A DNA stretch of 5,157 nt from Planctomycetota bacterium (lineage in GTDB: Bacteria > Planctomycetota > SZUA-567). Below the pieces are notes generated by a model. That model had not been told where the DNA came from, ran no database searches, and saw only the letters and a list, made by a program, of their open reading frames with translations. Shown here piece by piece: positions 1-5,157 of the stretch (position 1 is the stretch's first letter; each line of letters opens with the position of its first letter). The stretch is taken from positions 1-5,157 of the forward strand of contig JAITKH010000245.1 in assembly GCA_031278535.1 (NCBI GenBank). Direction: 5' to 3'. A program made the translations under genes and the position numbers.

Positions 1-20
1 CGCCGACAACCTGCGCTCAC
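1..20 (-). CDS. Possible start of a further gene, cut by the window edge
   Basis: Only a start signal is visible. On the minus strand a GTG at 20-18 is preceded by AAGGA (30-26) with a 5-nt spacer, a good Shine-Dalgarno arrangement. The codons that follow read M-S-A-G-C-R before the window ends. The start lies two bases after the TAA stop (25-23) of the 56-residue gene upstream, so the ribosome-binding site sits inside that gene's last codons. This is the spacing expected of translationally coupled operon genes. Six codons are too few to suggest a product, and the start is inferred only from the RBS and the spacing. Confidence 0.35.
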
Positions 21-22
21 TT

Positions 23-193
23 TTATCCTTGACCTTTCATATCGCTTCCGGAAACGAAAAACGAGCGCAGGCCATCGCTTGAACCATATAAACCGAAAAC
101 CACTTCGGTATGGGTATATACGTCCTCTTCCACTCCGGAAGCGTTCCCGGCGGCGGCCAATTCCTCCGTTATCTTCTGGTTCGATTCTTCCAT
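23..193 (-). CDS. Small acidic hypothetical protein (56 aa)
   Basis: I do not recognise this protein. The ATG at 193 is preceded by GGAAGGTGA, which matches the anti-Shine-Dalgarno well, with about 7 nt between AGG and ATG; this decides the start. The 56 residues carry about ten Asp/Glu against three Lys/Arg, so the protein is strongly acidic. The N-terminal half, to about residue 25, is polar and probably helical or disordered. The second half has alternating hydrophobic stretches (VVFGLYG, LRSFFVSG) that could form strands. There is no cysteine, signal peptide or membrane segment. Third codon positions are less GC-rich than in the neighbouring genes. It follows the M16 peptidase by 85 bp and ends two bases before a possible next start, which suggests a short operon reading off the left edge. 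The evidence for a gene is the RBS and the context, not homology. Confidence 0.5.
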   Translation of the reverse strand: MEESNQKITEELAAAGNASGVEEDVYTHTEVVFGLYGSSDGLRSFFVSGSDMKGQG

Positions 194-244
194 CGCGTCA
201 CCTTCCGCAATGCCTGGCAATTCCACCCGTATCTCCCATGTCGA

Positions 245-274
245 ATTGTACAAAATTTCAAGCGATTTTCGCAA
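245..274 (-). promoter_or_regulatory. Possible sigma-70-type promoter upstream of the 56-aa gene
   Basis: The gap between the peptidase stop and the small gene is AT-rich in an otherwise GC-rich window. On the minus strand it holds TTGCGA (274-269, four of six matches to the -35 consensus), an 18-nt spacer and TACAAT (250-245, five of six matches to the -10 consensus). Transcription would start near 238 and leave a leader of roughly 45 nt before the ATG at 193. A palindromic TTGTACAA overlaps the -10 element. If real, the site would allow the small gene and those after it to be expressed apart from fabD-fabG-peptidase. The call rests on pattern matching only. Confidence 0.35.
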
Positions 275-278
275 ATTT

Positions 279-3200
279 CTAAAGAATCGGAGACGGACCG
301 GACGGCGGGTCCTTTTCCCAGAATGGCTCGATCGCCAAACGATGGCTTTCGTCCACCCGGGAATTCTCCTCCGCCAGCTTTTCGCGGCTGGCCAGGGCGG
401 CGAACGGAGCTTCGGCCTGCCGGGCGAAAAGCCTTTCGGCCGCGCCCCGCACGTCGTCGGCCGAAAGGGACAGAAGCCTCCGACGGAAATCCCGCCGGAA
501 AGCTTCGTCCTCGCCCGAAAGCGTCCGGGTGAGAGCTGCGGCCACGGCATAGGCCGGCCTGAGCGGCTGGTCCAACGTCTTGGCGGTTCCGATGATCGCC
601 TGTTCAAGGCCTGAAGGGGACAGATCCATCTCCCGGGCGACAAAGTCGGCGGCGGAGTCGAAAACGTCCCTCGTCCGGAAAACGGCGGGATCGCGGAAAC
701 TGGAAAATGCGAAGATGCCCCGCGCCCCGTCGTAGCCGGCCTTGACCCCGTAAGCGCCGCCCTTGACCCGCACTTCGTTCCACAAATGCCCGAAGGAGAG
801 CTGGACGCCCAGGAACAGCAGGGCGGGCGCATCCGCGTGCGACAGGGCGGGCGCCGGCAGCGCCTGGGCGACAAACGCAACATCCGCCGGCGCCGCCAGG
901 CCGACGTTGCGGCAGGAGGAGAAAGACGACGGGATCGGAGGAAGCGGTCCGGATTCCATCCCGGCCGCGCCGCCGAAACGGCTGGCGTTCTCCAGGAGCC
1001 AGGCGCGGCTTGATTCCACGGTTCCGGCCGCGCCAATCTGGGCGGCGGCCGGCAGGGCTCCTCCCAGGAGGCGATCCCGAAGGGATGCAAGCCTGGCGGC
1101 GGTCTCCGGAAGCCGCCGATCTGCATCGGCGGCCAGCCGTTCGACGAACCGTGCCTGGGTACAGCCGGATAAGGTTTCGGCTACGGCCAGGGCAGGATTG
1201 AGCCGCCTCGCGGCATACAACAGGGCGTAGGTATTTCCGGAAGGGACGATTTGCTCGCGCCAGGCCGTGCGGGCCTGGAGAACGATGTCGCGCAACCGAT
1301 CCAGGTCGGAAAAATCGGCGCGAAAAAGCCTGTCGGCCATGATCGGGAGCGCCTTGTCCCACTCCGATTCGAGGGCTTTCAGCCATATTCCCAGGCGGAG
1401 TCCGGACCGATCCGGCCCTTCCACGCTGCCTGCCAGGCCAATCGAGAAGTCGAGCTCTCCCACCGCCGCCGCCTCCCGCTCCGCCATGGCGGCGTAGTCA
1501 AGGCCGGCCGCGCCGGTTTTCTCCAGCGTCTCGCAGAAGAGGGGGAGAAGCTCCAGATCGTCCCGTTCCAGGCCGGACAGTTCCAGCCGAAGATCAAGGT
1601 ATCCGATGCCGCCCGAATAAATGGGTATGACAAGGAACGTCCGGCCAGCGACTTCGCCGGCCTCGAATTCAAGCGGAAGCGGATCGGGTGAAACGTCGGC
1701 CAGGCGCAGCCGCGGCAGGGTGGCGAGCGCCTCCGGGGAGTTCCCGGCCGATTGTGCCGCTTCCAGGCGGATCGCGTCCGCCCGGGCCAGCTCCAGCTCC
1801 TCCGGGCCAAGGGAACGGACGGTCCGTTCGGCCGTTTCAGCCGCCTCCCGCGTGATCCGGGCGATATAGTCCTTGTCGGGAAAGAGCGTGAGGAGAAGGC
1901 GATGGGGATTGTCGAGCAGCCATTTCCCGGCCTGGTTTTCCAGAAAACGGGCATCGGCGGCCATGGCGTTCCGGAGATCGGCCAGGCGTTCGGAGATCCG
2001 GACATGCTCAAGAGGGTCACTGCCGTAGAGCCAACTTCCGAAGGCCCGTTCCATCAGGCTCAGCGGATACTGGGAGCGGATCTCCCGCGCCGCCAGTTCG
2101 AAGTGGCGGAGGACTGACGCCACCTTGCCGGGAGAGAAACCGGCGTCGCATTCCCGCCGCAGGACGTTCAGTACCAGTTTTTCCACCGCTCCCGCCCGTT
2201 CCGGCTCCGATCCTTTCAAACTGACGACAAAAAAGGAATCGCGCTGGTGGGCGGCGTATCCGGAGTCGCCCATCTCTTCCCCCAGCTTCGAGTCGATCAG
2301 CGCCTTGCGCAGCGGCGAGGCGGCGTTGTCGAGGAGATAGCCGTCAATCACCCTCAGGGCCATGCCGGCGAGAATGTCGCGGCGATCGCTCGCCGCGAAA
2401 GCGACGGCGATGCCGGTCTTGCCGGCGGGAGAGTCCTCGGCGTCGAGGGGAAAGGGGAAACTCGCCCGGCGGGGTTCGCGCCAGCGTTCCAGAGGCGCTA
2501 TCGACGTATCCGGGGCGGTCGCGTCGAAACGGGAAAGATATTCGCGATCCAGCAGGGCGAGAATCCCGGCGACATCGGCGTCGCCGTAGGAAAAGAGCCA
2601 GGCATTCGACGGATGGTAGAAAGTTTTGTGGAAATCGAGGTATTGCCGGTAGGTCAGGCCGGGTATCCGCCCGGGGTCCCCGCCGTAATCCAGGCCGTAG
2701 GCGTTCGAGTCGAAGAGGATCCGCTGGATGTGGCGATCCATGATGCTGTCCGGGCTTGAATAGACGCCGCGCATTTCATTGTAGACCACGCCCTTGAAGA
2801 AAGGCCGGCCGCCTGGCGGGAATTCCAGATGGCGGCCTTCCTGGAGGAAATGATCCTCCGAGAGCAGCGGAAAGAAGACGGCGTCGCAGTAAACTCGTAC
2901 CAAGTTGTGAAAATCCCTGGAATTGAGGCTGGCGCAGGGATAGATGGTGCGATCGGGATACGTGAAAGCGTTGAGAAAGGTCGCGAGGCTGGTTTTCAGG
3001 AGTTCAACAAAGGGATCCTTCACGGGATAGCGCCGGGAGCCGCAAAGAACGCTGTGTTCGATGATGTGCGGCAGTCCGGAATCGTCGGGAGGCGGGGTGC
3101 GGAAAGCGACGGCGAAAAGTTTCTCCGGATCGTCGGCCGCCAGATGCAGGAGGCGGGCTCCGGATTTTTCATGCCGGAACTCCAAGGCGCGAAGACGCAT

Positions 3201-3293
3201 TTCGTCCAGTTCCGCCGTCCGCTCCAGGATGAATCCCTCGACATTTCCCCCGGGGGCGAACCGTTCGGCCGCCTTCAACGCCCTTTCCGCCAT
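279..3293 (-). CDS. M16C-family zinc metallopeptidase (PreP / insulinase-like), 1004 aa
   Basis: This is a clam-shell zinc oligopeptidase that, by family knowledge, degrades short unfolded peptides enclosed in its cavity. The inverted zinc motif HxxEH is at residues 76-80 (H-I-I-E-H): His76 and His80 bind zinc and Glu79 is the catalytic base. The third ligand is Glu173 in NEMRGVYSS. The context around the site (SVLCGS, YPVKDPF, LNAFTYPDRT) is typical of subfamily M16C. The layout is an active N-terminal half (about 20-270), a second domain (to about 470), an M16C-associated linker region (about 480-720, with the typical LPRLRLADV segment at 527-534) and an inactive C-terminal half. The latter carries the substrate-binding Arg842 and Tyr848 in RVKGGAYG. 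Length is normal for PreP-like proteins, and the frame is intact to a TAG stop. No signal peptide is seen, so it is probably cytoplasmic. The start at 3293 was chosen for its GGAGGA site 7 nt upstream. In-frame ATGs at 3308 and 3326 and a GTG at 3434 are alternatives. It lies 137 bp after fabG on the same strand. Physiological substrates cannot be read from the sequence. Confidence 0.93.
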   Translation of the reverse strand: MAERALKAAERFAPGGNVEGFILERTAELDEMRLRALEFRHEKSGARLLHLAADDPEKLFAVAFRTPPPDDSGLPHIIEHSVLCGSRRYPVKDPFVELLKTSLATFLNAFTYPDRTIYPCASLNSRDFHNLVRVYCDAVFFPLLSEDHFLQEGRHLEFPPGGRPFFKGVVYNEMRGVYSSPDSIMDRHIQRILFDSNAYGLDYGGDPGRIPGLTYRQYLDFHKTFYHPSNAWLFSYGDADVAGILALLDREYLSRFDATAPDTSIAPLERWREPRRASFPFPLDAEDSPAGKTGIAVAFAASDRRDILAGMALRVIDGYLLDNAASPLRKALIDSKLGEEMGDSGYAAHQRDSFFVVSLKGSEPERAGAVEKLVLNVLRRECDAGFSPGKVASVLRHFELAAREIRSQYPLSLMERAFGSWLYGSDPLEHVRISERLADLRNAMAADARFLENQAGKWLLDNPHRLLLTLFPDKDYIARITREAAETAERTVRSLGPEELELARADAIRLEAAQSAGNSPEALATLPRLRLADVSPDPLPLEFEAGEVAGRTFLVIPIYSGGIGYLDLRLELSGLERDDLELLPLFCETLEKTGAAGLDYAAMAEREAAAVGELDFSIGLAGSVEGPDRSGLRLGIWLKALESEWDKALPIMADRLFRADFSDLDRLRDIVLQARTAWREQIVPSGNTYALLYAARRLNPALAVAETLSGCTQARFVERLAADADRRLPETAARLASLRDRLLGGALPAAAQIGAAGTVESSRAWLLENASRFGGAAGMESGPLPPIPSSFSSCRNVGLAAPADVAFVAQALPAPALSHADAPALLFLGVQLSFGHLWNEVRVKGGAYGVKAGYDGARGIFAFSSFRDPAVFRTRDVFDSAADFVAREMDLSPSGLEQAIIGTAKTLDQPLRPAYAVAAALTRTLSGEDEAFRRDFRRRLLSLSADDVRGAAERLFARQAEAPFAALASREKLAEENSRVDESHRLAIEPFWEKDPPSGPSPIL

Positions 3294-3434
3294 GCCCACT
3301 TCCTCCATGCCGCTCGCCGCTTCCATTCCGCGGACAATCCAGCCAAGACACAATTCACAACGACGATCGGAACAAAACTGACAGGCGTGGCACCCGGGAC
3401 ATGGGTGTTTTTTCAGCAGTCCCGTTGCCGTCAC
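3294..3434 (-). other. Cysteine-rich in-frame segment between fabG and the peptidase
   Basis: A GTG at 3434-3432 overlaps the TGA stop of fabG (3433-3431) as GTGA, the arrangement of translationally coupled genes. From it 47 codons run without a stop straight into the peptidase frame. Residues 12-29 of this stretch hold six cysteines as C-x2-C-x2-C-x2-C-x4-C-x2-C (CPGCHACQFCSDRRCELC), preceded by basic residues and followed by LGWIVRG. Such spacing suits zinc or iron-sulfur binding. Use of the GTG would make a 1051-residue peptidase with a metal-binding N-terminal extension, which is not a known part of the M16C family. Against this, no good Shine-Dalgarno precedes the GTG. The frame also stays open further upstream across fabG, so the lack of stops is weak evidence. 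It could equally be the remains of a small cysteine-rich gene or untranslated spacer. Confidence 0.35.
3301..3306 (-). promoter_or_regulatory. Shine-Dalgarno site that decides the peptidase start
   Basis: GGAGGA on the minus strand lies 7 nt before the ATG at 3293-3291, near-ideal spacing. The alternative ATGs at 3308 and 3326 and the GTG at 3434 have no comparably good site. The motif overlaps the ATG at 3308 itself, so ribosomes starting further upstream would have to read through it. Confidence 0.75.
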
Positions 3435-4168
3435 ATCACCATTCCGCCGCAGACGTTGATGGTCTGACCGGTGATGTACCGGGCGGCGTCGGAGGCGAGA
3501 AAGGCTACGGAGTCGGCCACGTCGCCCGGCGTGCCGAGTTGGCCCATGGGAATCAGATCCTGCATCCGTTTCCGCTGCTCGTCGGTAAGCTTGTCGGTCA
3601 TGGCGGTGCGGATGTACCCCGGCGCCACGGCGTTGACCCTTACCCCTCGGGAGGCAAATTCTTTTGCCGAGGTCTTGGTAAGACCGATGACGCCGGCTTT
3701 GGAGGCGGAATAATTGGCCTGGCCGGCATTCCCCATGACGCCCACGACCGAAGCGATGTTGACGATGCTGCCGCGCCTGGCCTTGAGCATGACCCGGCCG
3801 ACCGCCCGGGTACATTGCCAAACGCCCTTGAGGTTGATGGCCAGCACCTTGTCCCAGTCATCTTCCTTCATACGGATGAGGAGACCGTCCCGGGTTATGC
3901 CGGCGTTGTTGATAAGGATGTCGATGCCGCCCATTTCAGCTACCGTACGATCAGTCGCCTTCTCCACCGATTCGCCGTTCGTGACATCTACGCCCATCCC
4001 GGCGGTCTTGACGCCGAAATCGGAGGCGATGGATCGGGCAGTCGCCCCGGCCTGATCATCCAGAACGTCCCAAATGATGACGGCGGCGCCCATTCTGGCG
4101 AGTACCCTGGCGATCGCCTCGCCGATGCCCCTGGCGCCGCCGGTGACAACCGCATTCTTTCCTTGCAT
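3431..4168 (-). CDS. fabG: 3-oxoacyl-[acyl-carrier-protein] reductase
   Basis: This cytoplasmic short-chain dehydrogenase reduces 3-oxoacyl-ACP to (3R)-hydroxyacyl-ACP, the first reduction of each elongation round in type II fatty-acid synthesis. It has 245 residues, the usual FabG length. The nucleotide-binding motif TGGARGIG is at residues 9-16, Asp61 sits in the conserved DVT, and NNAG is at 87-90. The catalytic tetrad is complete: Asn112, Ser140, Tyr153 and Lys157 (YSASK). NNAGITRDGLL, SVVGVMGNAGQANY, VAPGYI and the C-terminal GGMVM are FabG hallmarks that separate it from other dehydrogenases of the fold. The ATG at 4168 is preceded by AAGGAG about 10 nt upstream. It follows fabD by 34 bp and is almost certainly cotranscribed with it. 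The second strand of the Rossmann fold ends in Asp34 (IIWD), a position that in classical members usually favours NADH over NADPH, although most FabG enzymes use NADPH. Confidence 0.95.
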   Translation of the reverse strand: MQGKNAVVTGGARGIGEAIARVLARMGAAVIIWDVLDDQAGATARSIASDFGVKTAGMGVDVTNGESVEKATDRTVAEMGGIDILINNAGITRDGLLIRMKEDDWDKVLAINLKGVWQCTRAVGRVMLKARRGSIVNIASVVGVMGNAGQANYSASKAGVIGLTKTSAKEFASRGVRVNAVAPGYIRTAMTDKLTDEQRKRMQDLIPMGQLGTPGDVADSVAFLASDAARYITGQTINVCGGMVM

Positions 4169-4202
4169 GGCCGACTGTCTCCTTGAATTGCGTATGGCGT
4201 TG

Positions 4203-5135
4203 TTATTCGGGAAGCGCGTCGATGTCGGCGATGTCGCTTATGCCGATGACCGTCGCCTCCGGGGCGATGCGCTTCATAAGACCGGAGCATACCCTCCCCG
4301 GTCCGATCTCGTAAAATTCCGTTTCTCCCCGGCCGACCAGCAGACGGCAGGACTGTTCCCAGCGGACGGGCGAGGTCACCTGGCGGGCGAGGGATTCGGC
4401 GATGGCGGGAGGATCGATAAGCACCTGGGCGTCGGCATTGTTGACGAACAAACCCGAGGGACTCCGCACCGTAACGTCGGCCAGCAACTTTTCCAGCTCC
4501 CTCCGGGCAGGTTCCATGAAAGGCGAATGGAACGCGCCGGAGACCCGGAGAGACAGCACGCGCCGGGCGCCAGCCGCCTTGAGTTCCGTTTCCGCCAGGG
4601 CCAGCGCCTCCAGATCGCCGGAAATGACCACCTGTCCGGGACAGTTGTAATTGGCCAAAGTTACCAACCCGGCTCCAGAAGCGCTGATTGCGGCGCAAAT
4701 CGCCTCTATCGACGCCGCCTCCAGTCCGAGCACCGAAGCCATGCCTCCTCGCGTCGCCCGCCCGGCCGCCTCCATCAATTCGCCCCGGCGGCGAACCAGA
4801 CGGACGGCATCGGCGAAATCCAGCGCCTCCAGGGCGACCAGTGCCGTATATTCGCCGAGCGACAAACCCGCGGCGCCGGTCAGCCGAAACTGTCGATACT
4901 CCCGAAGTGCGTCCAGGAGGGCGAGGCAGGCCACCAGGAGGGCCGGCTGGCAATTCTCGGTACGGGCAAGCGTTTCCGGATCGGAATTGAATGTCAAATC
5001 AGCCAAATCCAGGCCGAGAATCTCCGACGCCTCATCAAAAAGGGCGAGAGCGTACCCCCCGGCGTCATAGGCGCTTTTCGCCATGCCCGGAACCTGGGTG
5101 CCCTGCCCAGGGAAAAGCAGAAATCCTTCCGTCAT
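4203..5135 (-). CDS. fabD: Malonyl-CoA:ACP transacylase
   Basis: The enzyme moves malonate from coenzyme A to the phosphopantetheine arm of acyl carrier protein, supplying the extender unit for type II fatty-acid synthesis in the cytoplasm. It has 310 residues, the normal FabD length. The N-terminal PGQGTQ (9-14) supplies the oxyanion-hole Gln11. The nucleophile is Ser92 in GLSLGEYTAL, Arg117 in RRRGELM binds the malonate carboxylate, and His203 in GAFHSPFM completes the Ser-His pair. NCPGQVVISG (164-173) and the late EIGPGRVCSGL are also typical. Leu91 replaces the His usually found before the nucleophile (GHSLGE). The ATG at 5135 is preceded by AAGGA with a 6-nt spacer. A TAA at 5153-5151, just upstream of that site, could be the stop of a preceding gene (plsX or fabH are usual), but too little is visible to say. 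fabG follows after 34 bp. Confidence 0.96.
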   Translation of the reverse strand: MTEGFLLFPGQGTQVPGMAKSAYDAGGYALALFDEASEILGLDLADLTFNSDPETLARTENCQPALLVACLALLDALREYRQFRLTGAAGLSLGEYTALVALEALDFADAVRLVRRRGELMEAAGRATRGGMASVLGLEAASIEAICAAISASGAGLVTLANYNCPGQVVISGDLEALALAETELKAAGARRVLSLRVSGAFHSPFMEPARRELEKLLADVTVRSPSGLFVNNADAQVLIDPPAIAESLARQVTSPVRWEQSCRLLVGRGETEFYEIGPGRVCSGLMKRIAPEATVIGISDIADIDALPE

Positions 5136-5157
5136 ATTTTTTCCTTGCCGTTATCTG

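Noticed and set aside
198..239. 13-codon minus-strand frame (ATG at 239, TGA at 200-198) before the small gene, a possible leader peptide
   Set aside because: It has no Shine-Dalgarno, lies almost on the predicted transcription start, and its residues show no regulatory run such as repeated identical amino acids.
194..1126. Long minus-strand frame running into the 56-aa gene from inside the peptidase
   Set aside because: The part upstream of 193 is the out-of-frame shadow of the peptidase, rich in Arg, Pro and Ser. The RBS at the ATG at 193 marks the credible start.
3391..3413. Terminator-like hairpin on the plus strand: CACCC, 7-nt loop, GGGTG, then six T
   Set aside because: The stem is only 5 bp plus possible G-U pairs, and no plus-strand gene lies upstream for it to terminate. 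On the minus strand, where the genes are, the A-run comes before the hairpin, so it cannot act as an intrinsic terminator for fabG.
2829..3467. 212-codon plus-strand open frame opposite the peptidase N-terminus
   Set aside because: It is antisense to the HxxEH-containing region of the peptidase, resembles no family, and does not have the codon pattern of a gene.
3435..3821. Upstream continuation of the peptidase frame to an ATG at 3821
   Set aside because: This stretch lies inside fabG in another frame. Its translation is Arg/His/Gly-rich low-complexity sequence typical of an out-of-frame read, and the total of 1180 residues exceeds the family length.
3401..4186. 261-codon plus-strand open frame opposite fabG
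   Set aside because: It is almost exactly antisense to a gene with a full catalytic tetrad, its translation shows no recognisable domain, and long antisense frames are expected in GC-rich coding DNA.

Overview
The window is GC-rich bacterial DNA. All convincing genes lie on the minus strand, so transcription runs from position 5157 towards position 1. In that direction the order is fabD (malonyl-CoA:ACP transacylase), fabG (3-oxoacyl-ACP reductase), a 137-bp gap holding an unusual cysteine-rich reading frame, a 1004-residue M16C-family zinc metallopeptidase of the presequence-protease (PreP) type, an 85-bp AT-rich gap with a possible promoter, a 56-residue acidic protein I do not recognise, and the first few codons of what may be another gene running off the left edge.

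The source cannot be placed with confidence. There are no introns, Shine-Dalgarno sites are clear and genes are tightly packed, so it is a bacterium. The protein set fits a Gram-negative or anaerobic lineage such as Desulfobacterota, the PVC group or spirochaetes. That is an impression from family resemblance, not a demonstrated assignment.

fabD and fabG are separated by 34 bp and act in sequence in type II fatty-acid synthesis. FabD loads malonate onto acyl carrier protein. FabG reduces the 3-oxoacyl-ACP formed when that malonyl-ACP is condensed. In the common plsX-fabH-fabD-fabG-acpP-fabF cluster, acpP and fabF follow fabG. Here that place is taken by a cytoplasmic oligopeptidase, with no obvious pathway link.

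The most interesting region is the fabG-peptidase junction. A GTG overlapping the fabG stop codon opens a frame that encodes six cysteines in 18 residues and then continues without a stop into the peptidase. The peptidase also has its own strong ribosome-binding site 7 nt before an internal ATG. The frame could therefore be an alternative N-terminal metal-binding extension, the remains of a small cysteine-rich gene, or coincidence. Apart from this and the unassigned small protein near the left edge, the window looks like ordinary housekeeping sequence. I saw no RNA genes, insertion sequences, CRISPR arrays or notable repeats.
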